Part shown: piece after piece, positions 9,322-18,119 of the stretch
Layout of the letters: every line of letters starts with the position of its first letter
How positions within the stretch are numbered: position 1 is the first letter of the stretch
Assembly (NCBI RefSeq): GCF_000482385.1
Contig: NZ_AXVD01000004.1
Location: forward strand, 1 to 64,000
Direction of reading: 5' to 3'
Source: Nocardia sp. CNY236
GTDB lineage: Bacteria > Actinomycetota > Actinomycetes > Mycobacteriales > Mycobacteriaceae
DNA: 64,000 bases
Made by a program: the position numbers and the translations under genes
The notes under the pieces: model-generated
Told to the model about the DNA's origin: nothing
Databases searched by the model: none
What the model saw: only the letters and a program-made list of their open reading frames with translations

Positions 9322-10305
9322 TCACTGTTTCGCGCTGTGTGCGCCAGAGCCCAATGACCGTAGAAATTCCCAAGCGTCGCTGACGATCTCGTCGAGGTCC
9401 TCATGGTCGGGGCGCCAACCCAATTCGGCGACAGCGCGGGCGCTGGAGGCGATCAACACCGCCGGATCCCCGAGACGTCGGGGAGCTTCCTGGACGGCAA
9501 TCGGCAGACCGGTGACGCGCTCACACGCCGAGATCACATCACGAACGGAGAAGCCGGTGCCGGTGCCCAGATTGTAGATCCCATGGGTGCCTTCGCGCGC
9601 GGCCGCAAGCGCCAGCAGATGGGCCTGCGCGAGGTCGCGGATATGGATGTAATCGCGTATTGCAGTGCCGTCGGGTGTGGGCCAGTCGGTGCCGAAAACC
9701 GAGATCGCCTTGCGGTGCCCTGCCGCGACCTGCAAAACCAGCGGGATGAGGTGAGTTTCCACGACTCGGTTTTCGCCGAGACCCCCGTATGCTCCCGCGA
9801 CATTGAAGTATCGGAGGCTGGTCGCTGCCAGTCCGTGCGCGATCGCGTAGGAGGTGATGGCATGGTCGACGGCCAACTTCGAAGCGCCGTAGGGATTGGT
9901 CGGTCGGGTCGGCGCGGACTCGGTGATCGGCACCTGCTCGGGTTCTCCGTAAACTGCCGCGGTGGAGGAGAACACCAGTCGTGGCGTGCCGCTGCGCCGC
10001 ATAGCTTCCAGCAGTTCGAACGTCTTCACCACGTTGCCGCGCCAATACTTCTCAGGCTGCTGCACCGATTCGCCGACCAGCGACTGCGCGGCGAAGTGCA
10101 GCACACCATCGAAGACTTCCGAGCTCAACAGCGCAGGTGCTGCGGCCGCCACATCGCCCTCGACGAACCGTACGTCGGAAGGGACTCCATCCACATTGCC
10201 GGTGGACAAGTCATCGACCACGACCACCTCGTGCCCGGCTTCGACCAGAACCCGAGCGCACACGCCACCGACATAGCCGGCACCGCCGGTTACCAGAAGT
10301 TTCAC
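9322..10305 (-). CDS. galE: UDP-glucose 4-epimerase
   Basis: 327 residues. Extended SDR with the NAD motif [10 protein letters not shown] at residues 5-14, the conserved [10 protein letters not shown], the catalytic serine region SSTAAVYG and YGASK (Tyr-x3-Lys). It interconverts UDP-glucose and UDP-galactose, feeding galactan of the cell wall. The GTG start lies three bases after the ideR stop, so it is translated from the ideR message; the same ideR-galE pairing is known in other mycolic-acid bacteria. It converges on the DUF4192 gene. Confidence 0.93.
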   Translation of the reverse strand: MKLLVTGGAGYVGGVCARVLVEAGHEVVVVDDLSTGNVDGVPSDVRFVEGDVAAAAPALLSSEVFDGVLHFAAQSLVGESVQQPEKYWRGNVVKTFELLEAMRRSGTPRLVFSSTAAVYGEPEQVPITESAPTRPTNPYGASKLAVDHAITSYAIAHGLAATSLRYFNVAGAYGGLGENRVVETHLIPLVLQVAAGHRKAISVFGTDWPTPDGTAIRDYIHIRDLAQAHLLALAAAREGTHGIYNLGTGTGFSVRDVISACERVTGLPIAVQEAPRRLGDPAVLIASSARAVAELGWRPDHEDLDEIVSDAWEFLRSLGSGAHSAKQ

Positions 10306-10308
10306 TCG

Positions 10309-10995
10309 TCAGACCAGCTTCACCTGAACGGCGTGCGCCATCTCGTCGGACAGCTCGAAGCCGTGATGGCCCGGCACGGTGATGACGACCGCACCGGGTT
10401 TGTTCTCGACGGTGACTCGCGCATCCGGTACGACGCCCGCTTCCCGCAGGCGACCGATGACCTCCGGGTCGGTCTGAATGTGCTCGGCGAGCCGACGCAC
10501 CACCACGGCATGGATCGGGCCAGGCGGAAGATCCGACAACCGCACCAACTTCTCGTCTGCGCCGGAGGTCGGCACGACGCCGAGCTCGTCCAGGCCGGGG
10601 ATCGGGTTGCCGTACGGAGAGGTGGTGGGGTGGTTGAGTACTTCGACCAGACGCCGCTCGACGTCCTCGCTCATCACGTGCTCCCACCGACAAGCCTCCG
10701 CGTGTACGTTCTGCCAGTCGAGGCCGACGATGTCGACGAGTAGCCGTTCGGCCAATCGGTGTTTGCGCATCACCGCAACGGCCATGCTGCGGCCCTTCTC
10801 GGTCAGTTCGAGGTGGCGATCTCCAGCGACCAGGAGTAGACCGTCACGCTCCATCCGCGCAACAGTCTGGCTCACCGTCGGACCGCTCTGCTCGAGGCGC
10901 TCGGCGATTCGGGCGCGCAGGGGCACCACGCCCTCCTCTTCGAGGTCGTAGATTGTACGGAGATACATCTCCGTCGTATCGACCAAATCCTTCAC
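10309..10995 (-). CDS. ideR: Iron-dependent repressor IdeR (DtxR family)
   Basis: 228 residues, the usual IdeR length. Winged helix at residues 1-70 (MKDLVDTTEMYLRTIYDLEEEG, RLEQSGPTVSQTVARMERDG), metal-binding residues in KHRLAERL and EACRWEH (Cys102, Glu105, His106), and a C-terminal SH3-like domain. It represses iron uptake and siderophore genes when bound to Fe(II). The GTG start has an AAGGGG site seven bases upstream. A TAGAAT element at 11019-11024 on the minus strand is a candidate -10. I found no clear IdeR box within the window. Confidence 0.95.
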   Translation of the reverse strand: MKDLVDTTEMYLRTIYDLEEEGVVPLRARIAERLEQSGPTVSQTVARMERDGLLLVAGDRHLELTEKGRSMAVAVMRKHRLAERLLVDIVGLDWQNVHAEACRWEHVMSEDVERRLVEVLNHPTTSPYGNPIPGLDELGVVPTSGADEKLVRLSDLPPGPIHAVVVRRLAEHIQTDPEVIGRLREAGVVPDARVTVENKPGAVVITVPGHHGFELSDEMAHAVQVKLV

Positions 10996-11204
10996 TTGTT
11001 ACCCCTTCGTCGGCACGAATTCTACCCACGGACGTTCGGCACTCCCGGTGTGCCGGACCGTGTCGCCTCGTGCTCCGCACGTGATCTCCGTCGAGCCACG
11101 ACGAACCAGGCGGTCCGCGCCAGCCGGCCGCGGTCGCCTTGTCTGTATTTGTACTGCATACGAACATTGCGCAGGCTCCCCTGCTTCCCACTAGCGTTGC
11201 GAGT

Positions 11205-12476
11205 ATGGACACTGCATCGCGTGGTGAATCCCCGATGTCGACTCCGTCCCGTGCGGCCCGGTCGGGAACTGTCGTGTGGACCGAACGGTTCCTGGACTAC
11301 ACCTGGACCCCCGAGCACCCGATGCAGCCGGCGCGGTTGAAGTTCACCATGGCGCTGGCGCGCAGCCTCGGACTGCTCGAGGGTGTCGAACTGCTCGAGC
11401 CCGCCACCGCCGAACGACCGGACTTGTTGCGCGTCCACACACCCGACTACCTCGACGCGGTCGAACATGCCGTGCAGCCGATCGGTTCGCCGGTAGCGCC
11501 GCCTTTCGGTCTGGGGTCGACCGACAATCCGGTGTTTCCCCATATGCACGAAGCGGCCTCGGCGATCGTCGGTGGAACGCTTGCCGCGGCCCGTGAGATC
11601 GCGCACGGTCGCACTCGGCGGGCGGTGAGCATCGGTGGCGGCATGCACCACGCCAGAGCCGACTCGGCTGCCGGGTTCTGCATCTACAACGACGCTGCCG
11701 TGGCCATCTCGTGGTTGCTGGACCACGGCTTCGATCGGATCGCCTACATCGACGTGGATGTCCATCACGGCGACGGTGTGCAGCGTACCTTCTACGGCGA
11801 CCCTCGAGTGCTCACGATTTCGGTGCACCAACACCCCGCGACCTTGTGGCCGAATACAGGGTGGCCCGAAGAAACCGGCATCGGCGCGGCGGAAGGAACA
11901 TCGGTCAATCTGGCCTTGTTGCCCGGAAGTCGGGACGCGCAATGGCTGCGGGGTTTCCACGCGGTCGTCCCCGGCGTGGTGGCTGCGTTCGGTCCGCAAA
12001 TCGTGGTCAGCCAATGCGGCGTGGACACTCACCGAGAAGACCCCCTGGCCGACTTGGAACTCACCGTGGACGGTCAGCGCGCGGCTTTTCTGGCCATGCG
12101 CGAACTCGCCGACCGTTACGCTGAAGGACGCTGGTTGGCCGTCGGTGGTGGCGGATACGGTCTGATCCGAGTCGTTCCGCGAGCCTGGACTCATCTGCTG
12201 GCTCTGGCGTTGGACCGCACCATCGCCCCCTCGACGCCGATCCCTCAGAGCTGGATCGACGGTATCCGGATCGCGGCACCGCAGGTGGATCTGCCGCGGA
12301 CCATGGGAGACGGCGGTGACGTCGCCTATCGCCCATGGGATGGCCCCGGAGGCGCGGGTGAAATCGGTGACGCGCAGCTCGACCGTGCCCGGCGCGCTGT
12401 CGACATGGCGGTGCTTGCCACCCGCCGGGCCACCTTCGGGCTCCTAGGGCTCGATCCGGAGGATCCTCGTGACTGA
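11205..12476 (+). CDS. AcuC-like class I/II histone-deacetylase-fold protein
   Basis: 423 residues. Motifs of the arginase/deacetylase fold: MHHARADSAAGFCIYNDAAVAISW, then the metal site DVDVHHGDGVQ, and SQCGVDTHREDPL, with GGGGYG near the end. Such enzymes remove acetyl groups from proteins such as acetyl-CoA synthetase. The ATG at 11205 has TAGCGT exactly seven bases upstream, so it is probably leaderless; an ATG at 11235 is an alternative. The stop overlaps the next gene by 8 bp, and that gene is an acetyltransferase, so writer and eraser of acetylation are co-translated. Confidence 0.88.
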   Translation: MDTASRGESPMSTPSRAARSGTVVWTERFLDYTWTPEHPMQPARLKFTMALARSLGLLEGVELLEPATAERPDLLRVHTPDYLDAVEHAVQPIGSPVAPPFGLGSTDNPVFPHMHEAASAIVGGTLAAAREIAHGRTRRAVSIGGGMHHARADSAAGFCIYNDAAVAISWLLDHGFDRIAYIDVDVHHGDGVQRTFYGDPRVLTISVHQHPATLWPNTGWPEETGIGAAEGTSVNLALLPGSRDAQWLRGFHAVVPGVVAAFGPQIVVSQCGVDTHREDPLADLELTVDGQRAAFLAMRELADRYAEGRWLAVGGGGYGLIRVVPRAWTHLLALALDRTIAPSTPIPQSWIDGIRIAAPQVDLPRTMGDGGDVAYRPWDGPGGAGEIGDAQLDRARRAVDMAVLATRRATFGLLGLDPEDPRD

Positions 12477-15132
12477 TTTCACCAACACCTCCGCTGCTGT
12501 CTCGGCCCCTCCTCAGCACTGGTTCGCCGACGTCCTGGCTTCCGACGGCGGCGTCGTACGACTGCGGCCGATCACGCCCGACGACGCCGATCGACTGCAG
12601 GACTTCCATCGGTCGCTATCCGAGCGCACCAAATACCTTCGGTATTTCGGCCCATACCCCCAGATCTCGCCCACAGAGCTGTATCGGACCACACACCTGG
12701 ACTATCACGACCGGGTCGGACTGCTGTTGGAATTGGGCGCGGCGATCGTGGCCGTGGGTCGCTACGAACTCTTGGACCGGGCCGGCCCACGTGCTGCGGA
12801 GGTCGCATTCGTCGTGGCCGATGGGCACCAAGGACGTGGTTTGGGCTCGATCCTGCTCGAACATCTGGCTGGAGCTGCCGCGGAGAACAAGATCGAAACT
12901 TTCGTCGCCGACGTGCTGGCGGAAAACAGCGTGATGGTGACGGTATTCCGCGACGCGGGCTACCAGGTGGAGCGCAACAGAGACGGCTCGGTGCTGCACC
13001 TGGAGTTCGCCATCGACCCGACCGAGGCGCTGCTGTCGGTGCGCGACTCCCGTGAGCGGGCATCCGAGGCGCGGAGTGTGGGAAATCTGCTGACACCACG
13101 GTCGGTGGCGGTTCTCGGTGCGACGCCCGCCGCGGGGCGGATCGGCAGAGTGGTTCTGGAGAACCTGTTGTCCGGTGCATTTCAGGGGCCGGTATTTCCG
13201 GTGAATCCGAACCGTACGTCGGTGTGCGGGGTACGCGCATACACGACATTGCGGGAGATTCCGGACGAGGTCGATCTCGCGGTGGTGACGGTGCCGCCCG
13301 CAGCGATCGGTTCGGCCCTCAACGACTGTATGGACAAGGGCGTCAAGGGCTTGGTCGTGTTGACCGTGGGATTCAGCGAGGCCGGCGACGACGGTGCGAC
13401 GGCCGAAGGCGAACTGATCGCGGCCGCGCGCGGCCATGGCATGCGTGTGGTCGGCCCGAGCGCACTCGGTATAGCGAACACCGACCCGACGGTAGCGCTG
13501 AACGCGACGTTGGCGCCGCTGCTGCCCACCCGGGGGCGGATCGGATTCTTCTGCCAATCCGGCCCGCTCGGGGCAGTCATTCTCGGTGAAGCTGCGATGC
13601 GCAATCTCGGTCTGTCGACCTTCGTGGCGGCGGGTAACCGGGCGGACGTTTCGGGAAACGACCTGTTGCAGTATTGGGACACCGACCCGGACACCGATGT
13701 GGTGCTGTTGTATCTCGAAAGCTTCGGCAATCCGCGCAAGTTCTCTCGGATCGCTCGCCGGGTAGCCAGGACCAAACCCATCGTCGCGGTGAGTACCGGT
13801 CGTGCGGTAGCCCAATCGGCGGGGGACATGGATCGCTCCATTGTCCGGGATCTGTTCGCTCAAGCCGGAATAATCCAGGTCGACTCGGTCTCCGAACTCT
13901 TCGATTGTGCCGCGCTGCTGGGCTACCAGCCCCTGCCACGTGGCTCACGGTTGGCTGTCGTCGGTAACAGCGCGACCCTCAATCGATTGGCAGTCGGGGC
14001 AGCCCAGGGCGAAGGGCTGCAGGTGTGTGCCCCGGTGAACCTCGGACCGCAGGCGACTCCAGGTACCTACCTGGACGCGCTCGTCGCTGCCCTGCGGTCA
14101 GAGGACTATGACTCCGTCATCGTGGTCTTCGCGCCGCCGGTGCCACTGCCGACCGCGCCGTTCGCCGAGGCGATCCGAACCGCTGCGGTTGCCGTACCCA
14201 GCGCACACAAGCCGATTCTCACCACCTTCGTCGCCGAGCAGGGGGTTCCGAACCTGCTCGCGGTCCGTGGCGTGGGCGGTGGTGCTGTGCGCGGATCCAT
14301 ACCGTCGTATCCCGACCCCGAGCGCGCGGCACAGGCGCTGGCCCGGGCGCGGCGGTACGCGGAATGGCGCACCAGGCCGGTGTCCCCGGTGGTGCGACCG
14401 CCAGGGATGGACACCGAGCGCGCGCGTGCGCTGGTGGCGGGGTGGATGCCCGAATCCGGCGGACGCTGGCTCACCGATCTCGAAACGGTGCAACTGCTGG
14501 CCTGCTACGGCATCTCGGTCGTGGAGTTCCGGGAGGTGCGCACTGCCGAGGAGGCAGTCGCGGCATCGGAGGAACTCGGCTATCCGGTCGCGGCCAAGGC
14601 GACTGGAGAACTGTGGCGCACCAGGCCGGACCTCAATGGAGTGCGACTGGATCTCTGGCGGCCCGACGCAGTCCGGCAGGGGTATGCCGACCTGGTCGAC
14701 CTGTGCGGTGATCCCGTGTTGCACATCCAGAAGATGGCGACCAGAGGAGTCGGCGTCATTCTGCGCGTCCAGGACGATCCGTCGTTCGGCTCGGTGATCG
14801 AGTTCGGCCTCTCCGGTTTGATAATCGAACTGCTGGGAGACCGTGCCTACCGCGCGCTACCGCTGACCGCCGACGAAGCCGCCGCTCTGATCGACGCACC
14901 ACGTGCGGCACCTTTGCTGTCTGGAACTCCGGCGAGTCCGCGCGTCGACAAAGCCGCCCTCGCCGAGCTGGCCCAGCGGATCTCGGCCTTGTTCGACGAC
15001 TTGCCGGAGATGCGGGACCTGTTCTTCGATCCTGTCCTGGCCTCACCGAACTCGGCCGAGATCATCTACGCGCGCGGCCGCATCGGCCCGGAGCCCAGCC
15101 GTTTCGACACCGGCCCCCGCCGACTGATGTAG
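12469..15132 (+). CDS. Pat-like protein acetyltransferase: N-terminal GNAT fused to NDP-forming acyl-CoA synthetase domains
   Basis: 887 residues. Residues 25-190 are a GNAT domain (VVADGHQGRGLGSILLEHL is the acetyl-CoA P-loop). Residues about 200-660 are the CoA-binding and ligase domains of the NDP-forming acyl-CoA synthetase family (SVAVLGATPAAGRIG, GRIGFFCQSGPLGAVIL), and the rest is ATP-grasp (VAAKATGELW, then LRVQDDPSFGSVIEFG). The phosphoryl-carrying histidine normally in a SHTG motif is absent (GRAVAQSAGD), so the synthetase part is probably sensory, as in known Pat enzymes. The N-terminal GNAT position matches Streptomyces PatA rather than Salmonella Pat. Confidence 0.85.
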   Translation: MTDFTNTSAAVSAPPQHWFADVLASDGGVVRLRPITPDDADRLQDFHRSLSERTKYLRYFGPYPQISPTELYRTTHLDYHDRVGLLLELGAAIVAVGRYELLDRAGPRAAEVAFVVADGHQGRGLGSILLEHLAGAAAENKIETFVADVLAENSVMVTVFRDAGYQVERNRDGSVLHLEFAIDPTEALLSVRDSRERASEARSVGNLLTPRSVAVLGATPAAGRIGRVVLENLLSGAFQGPVFPVNPNRTSVCGVRAYTTLREIPDEVDLAVVTVPPAAIGSALNDCMDKGVKGLVVLTVGFSEAGDDGATAEGELIAAARGHGMRVVGPSALGIANTDPTVALNATLAPLLPTRGRIGFFCQSGPLGAVILGEAAMRNLGLSTFVAAGNRADVSGNDLLQYWDTDPDTDVVLLYLESFGNPRKFSRIARRVARTKPIVAVSTGRAVAQSAGDMDRSIVRDLFAQAGIIQVDSVSELFDCAALLGYQPLPRGSRLAVVGNSATLNRLAVGAAQGEGLQVCAPVNLGPQATPGTYLDALVAALRSEDYDSVIVVFAPPVPLPTAPFAEAIRTAAVAVPSAHKPILTTFVAEQGVPNLLAVRGVGGGAVRGSIPSYPDPERAAQALARARRYAEWRTRPVSPVVRPPGMDTERARALVAGWMPESGGRWLTDLETVQLLACYGISVVEFREVRTAEEAVAASEELGYPVAAKATGELWRTRPDLNGVRLDLWRPDAVRQGYADLVDLCGDPVLHIQKMATRGVGVILRVQDDPSFGSVIEFGLSGLIIELLGDRAYRALPLTADEAAALIDAPRAAPLLSGTPASPRVDKAALAELAQRISALFDDLPEMRDLFFDPVLASPNSAEIIYARGRIGPEPSRFDTGPRRLM

Positions 15133-15225
15133 CCCGGTCGCGGGCGGTGCCGAGCTACACCCGACTCGGACACTGGCCAGCGGCCCGGGGATCGATTCAT
15201 AGGGACCCGTGGTTCAGCTGGCGGT

Positions 15226-16194
15226 TCAGCTGGCGTAGGCGCGCAGTCGATCGGCACGTTCGCCCTTGCGAAGTTTGGTCATGACCTCACGCTCGATCTG
15301 GCGGACCCGTTCGCGGGACAGGCCGAAGAGTTTGCCGATCTGGTCCAGGGTTCGCGGCTGACCGTCGTCCAGGCCGAACCGCAGTCGGATGACCTGCTGT
15401 TCTCGCTCGTCCAGCGTGGCCAGCACACTGCGCACATCATGGTGCAGCAGGCCGGCAATGACCGCCGATTCGGCCGAGGTCGCCTCGGAGTCTTCGATGA
15501 AATCACCCAGCGGAGCCTCTTCGTCGTTGCCTACCGGCATGTCCAGACTCACCGGATCGCGGCTGTGGTCGAGCAGGTCGGAGATTTTCTCCACCGGAAT
15601 ACCGGATTCGACGGCGAGTTCGTCGTCGGTGGCTTCTCGGCCCAACTGCTGGTGCAGTTCGCGTTTGATCCTGGCAAGCTTGTTCACCTGCTCGACGAGG
15701 TGGACCGGCAGTCGGATCGTCCGGCTTTGATCGGCCATGCCGCGAGTGATGGCCTGCCTGATCCACCAGGTGGCATAGGTCGAGAATTTGAAGCCCTTGG
15801 TGTAGTCGAACTTTTCCATGGCGCGAATCAACCCGAGGTTGCCCTCTTGAATGAGGTCGAGCAGAGGCATTCCGCGACCGGTGTACCGCTTGGCGAGTGA
15901 AACGACCAGACGTAGATTCGCCTCGAGTAGATGGGAGCGAGCGGCCTGACCTTCACGCACTATGACGGCCAGATCGCGCTTGCGCACCGCGGACAGTCGC
16001 TTGCCGGTCTCCAATAAGAACTGCGCGTAGAGTCCCGCCTCGATGCGTTTGGCCAGCTCGACCTCGTCGGCGGCCGTCAGCAGCGCCGTGCGGCCGATTC
16101 CGTTCAGGTACACACGTACCAAGTCGGCGGCGGGGCTCTGGGCGTCGAGGTCCGAATCGCTGGCGCGCACGCGAGTGGTGGCGGGGCTTGTCAT
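15226..16194 (-). CDS. sigB: Principal-like stress sigma factor SigB
   Basis: 322 residues, group 2 sigma-70. Regions 1.2 ([11 protein letters not shown]), 2 ([41 protein letters not shown]), 3 and 4 ([21 protein letters not shown]) are complete; it lacks the long Lys/Ala N-terminus of SigA. The ATG at 16194 has a strong AGGAGG site. An ECF-type promoter lies just upstream, consistent with induction by SigE/SigH-like factors. Neighbouring ideR and the order sigB-ideR match mycobacteria. Confidence 0.95.
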   Translation of the reverse strand: MTSPATTRVRASDSDLDAQSPAADLVRVYLNGIGRTALLTAADEVELAKRIEAGLYAQFLLETGKRLSAVRKRDLAVIVREGQAARSHLLEANLRLVVSLAKRYTGRGMPLLDLIQEGNLGLIRAMEKFDYTKGFKFSTYATWWIRQAITRGMADQSRTIRLPVHLVEQVNKLARIKRELHQQLGREATDDELAVESGIPVEKISDLLDHSRDPVSLDMPVGNDEEAPLGDFIEDSEATSAESAVIAGLLHHDVRSVLATLDEREQQVIRLRFGLDDGQPRTLDQIGKLFGLSRERVRQIEREVMTKLRKGERADRLRAYAS

Positions 16195-16227
16195 GACTTG
16201 CCTCCTGTCGGTGGTGTCTCACTCCGA

Positions 16228-16256
16228 TCAACGGACCCGACACCGAGAAAGTTCCC
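16228..16256 (-). promoter_or_regulatory. SigE/SigH-type promoter of sigB
   Basis: On the minus strand GGGAAC (16251-16256) and CGTTGA (16228-16233) are separated by 17 bases. This matches the GGAAC / cGTT consensus for SigH/SigE-class ECF sigma factors that drive sigB in mycobacteria. Predicted transcription start about 16221, leaving a short leader with an AGGAGG ribosome site. Confidence 0.75.
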
Positions 16257-16409
16257 CGCTGCGCCCGGCGTAAACCGCTCTGAGCTGCGGTTTTATTGCC
16301 TAACGTCTGAGAAGTTCCTGAGAAGCTCCGGATTGTGGAACATCGGCGACCGCTCCTGCGGCGGATACCGCTGACGGACGGACATACCGGCGCCGGCGCC
16401 GGACGGCAG

Positions 16410-17150
16410 TCAGACCTCGCGGGGATCACTCGCGGTGACGCAGTACGGCGCGTCGCTCGGGTCGCTGAGGACGATCCAGTGCTCATGGCGTTGCACAACC
16501 GTCGCGCCGAGCCGCTCATGGCGAGCAGCAGTGGCCGCGATATCGTCGGTTGCCAGGTCGACGTGTGCGTTGGCCGGGCGATTCTCGCCGAGGCGTTGGA
16601 ACAGCAGTTGCACCGGCAGTTGCTCGTCGGAGTGCAATCGTGCGAACTCCGGACGCCGGGTGCGACTCGAGGTCCAGCCGGTCAACAATGTCCAGAATCG
16701 GGTTTCGACATCGACATCGGCGGGGCCGATGTCGATGCACACTCGAGCCAGACGAGAGATCGTGCCGTCCGGCGCCCGTGTTGCCGGCGCCGAGGGGCTG
16801 GTGACTGCGCTGCTGGAAGTGAAACAGAAACAGTGGCCGGCGGGGGAGCGCACTACGGCATATCGGGTATGGTTGGCGACCAGTTCGGCACCCAAGTCGA
16901 GCGCGATACGGACGGCGGAGGGGATGTCGTCGACGTCGAGGTCGAGGTGGACGCCGCCAAGGCCGGTCACCGCCTGCATCTTGATGTTCGCCGCGGCGAA
17001 CAGTGCCGGATCGGGCAACAGGGTGAGGAACTCGGCGTGGGCACCGCGTCGCGGAGACGGCTGGGTGCCGGTGACCGCGGACCAGAACCGTGCGCAATCG
17101 TCGAAGCGTTGCGCCGGCCGGTCCAGGAAGACCCAGATCCACCGAATCAT
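16410..17150 (-). CDS. VOC (glyoxalase-like) family protein, two repeats
   Basis: 246 residues holding two beta-alpha-beta-beta-beta glyoxalase-like modules: the first starts IRWIWVFLDRPAQRFDDCARFWSAVTG, the second RLARVCIDIGPADVDVETRFWTLLTG, each followed by a VHLDLDVDD or AHVDLATDD strand. Such proteins include dioxygenases, isomerases and drug-binding proteins; the substrate is unknown. The ATG at 17150 is chosen because AGGAG is five bases upstream; a GTG six bases earlier overlaps that site. Confidence 0.8.
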   Translation of the reverse strand: MIRWIWVFLDRPAQRFDDCARFWSAVTGTQPSPRRGAHAEFLTLLPDPALFAAANIKMQAVTGLGGVHLDLDVDDIPSAVRIALDLGAELVANHTRYAVVRSPAGHCFCFTSSSAVTSPSAPATRAPDGTISRLARVCIDIGPADVDVETRFWTLLTGWTSSRTRRPEFARLHSDEQLPVQLLFQRLGENRPANAHVDLATDDIAATAARHERLGATVVQRHEHWIVLSDPSDAPYCVTASDPREV

Positions 17151-17180
17151 GTCCACTCCTGTCTCGTTCCTCGCGACACC

Positions 17181-17477
17181 CTAGGTATCGGCGTGGGGCT
17201 TGTCGAGCAGAGTGCAGCTGCGGTACTCGAGACGAACACTGTGGTACAGGGCATTTTCGCCGGTCGGTTTCGTGTTGTCGGCAGCCGGGGCGATCGCGTA
17301 CGGCGTGTCGGGGAACCAGATCGACGGCGCGGGGCCGTTCGTTCGCTCGATCCAGCCCTGCAGCTCGTCCCGAGGTGGCTGTTCAGCCCCCGATGACGTG
17401 ATGGGGACGAGGTTCGATGGCCGGGCGGGGGCGATCCCACCGGCTCGGTTCGTCTTTGCGACGGGGTGGGCGATCAT
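17181..17477 (-). CDS. Possible small gene overlapping the 3' end of the DUF3099 gene
   Basis: An open frame of up to 98 residues ends 30 bases before the VOC gene and overlaps the last part of the DUF3099 gene in another frame. Its third codon positions are strongly G/C throughout, including the part beyond DUF3099, as expected for a translated gene here. The non-overlapping part (about 60 residues, with GWIERTNGPAP and SIWFPDTPYAIAP) matches no family I recognise. The start is uncertain, and it may be an overlooked short protein or a chance frame. Confidence 0.35.
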   Translation of the reverse strand: MIAHPVAKTNRAGGIAPARPSNLVPITSSGAEQPPRDELQGWIERTNGPAPSIWFPDTPYAIAPAADNTKPTGENALYHSVRLEYRSCTLLDKPHADT

Positions 17478-17802
17478 TGGCGATCAGAACCGCGATCCAC
17501 GGCAATGGAATGGATGCAACGATGATCAGGATGGACAACAGCGGACTGCCGACCGCGCTGTAGGCGATCGCAGCGAGCAACAGACACGGGATCCGAAACG
17601 ACATGATGATCATGTACCGCCGCACTCGCGAACGGTGCTGGTCCTGCAGCGACGGCGCCGCCTCGGTGATGAGTGCCGGGTGCCTGCTATCACTGCCCGG
17701 GAAATACCCCGAAGAACCGCGAGGCTGCGTCGGCATCGCCACCTGCGGGTGCTGCTCGCGGTCGCGGCCGTCGGCGGAAGGGGAGTCGCCGTTGTGCTGC
17801 AT
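17383..17802 (-). CDS. DUF3099 membrane protein (Rv2709-like)
   Basis: 139 residues. A disordered N-terminus is followed by the DUF3099 core: ITEAAPSLQDQHRSRVRRYMIIMSFRIPCLLLAAIAY and a second hydrophobic segment LLSILIIVASIPLPWIAVLIAND, so two transmembrane helices with both tails probably cytoplasmic, ending in a basic Arg/Pro tail. Function unknown. Divergent from the DUF3039 gene across about 70 bp, as in mycobacteria. Confidence 0.85.
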   Translation of the reverse strand: MQHNGDSPSADGRDREQHPQVAMPTQPRGSSGYFPGSDSRHPALITEAAPSLQDQHRSRVRRYMIIMSFRIPCLLLAAIAYSAVGSPLLSILIIVASIPLPWIAVLIANDRPPRRKDEPSRWDRPRPAIEPRPHHVIGG

Positions 17803-17873
17803 ACCCCGAGTCTTCCACTAGCGCGGTTTCGACGCACACCGCGGTCGGCATTTCGATCTCCGGATGCGGCATC

Positions 17874-18119
17874 ATGGAGTACGTGAGCACCGACACCTTG
17901 GTTCGCCCAGATGCGACGACCGACGAGACGACGGACGACGACACCCCGAAGTTCTTCCACTACGTCAAGAAGGACAAGATCGCCGAGAGTGCCGTGATGG
18001 GCACCCACGTGGTAGCGCTGTGCGGCGAGGTATTCCCGGTGACTCGCTCGCCGAAACCCGGTTCTCCCGTGTGTCCGGAATGCAAGAAGGTCTACGACCG
18101 CTTACGCAAGGGGGACTGA
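17874..18119 (+). CDS. DUF3039 zinc-ribbon-like protein (Rv2708c-like)
   Basis: 81 residues from the ATG at 17874; a GTG at 17883 is equally possible because GGAG lies between the two. The core FFHYVKKDKIAESAVMGTHVVALCGEVF followed by PVCPECKK supplies one distal cysteine and a Cys-x2-Cys pair, a likely metal site. Small conserved actinobacterial protein of unknown role. Its 3' end overlaps the convergent BrkB gene by 28 bp. Confidence 0.88.
   Translation: MEYVSTDTLVRPDATTDETTDDDTPKFFHYVKKDKIAESAVMGTHVVALCGEVFPVTRSPKPGSPVCPECKKVYDRLRKGD

Noticed and set aside
16260..16330. Possible IdeR box near TGCCTAACGT upstream of sigB.
   Set aside because: Only half of the consensus is present and there is no matching second arm.
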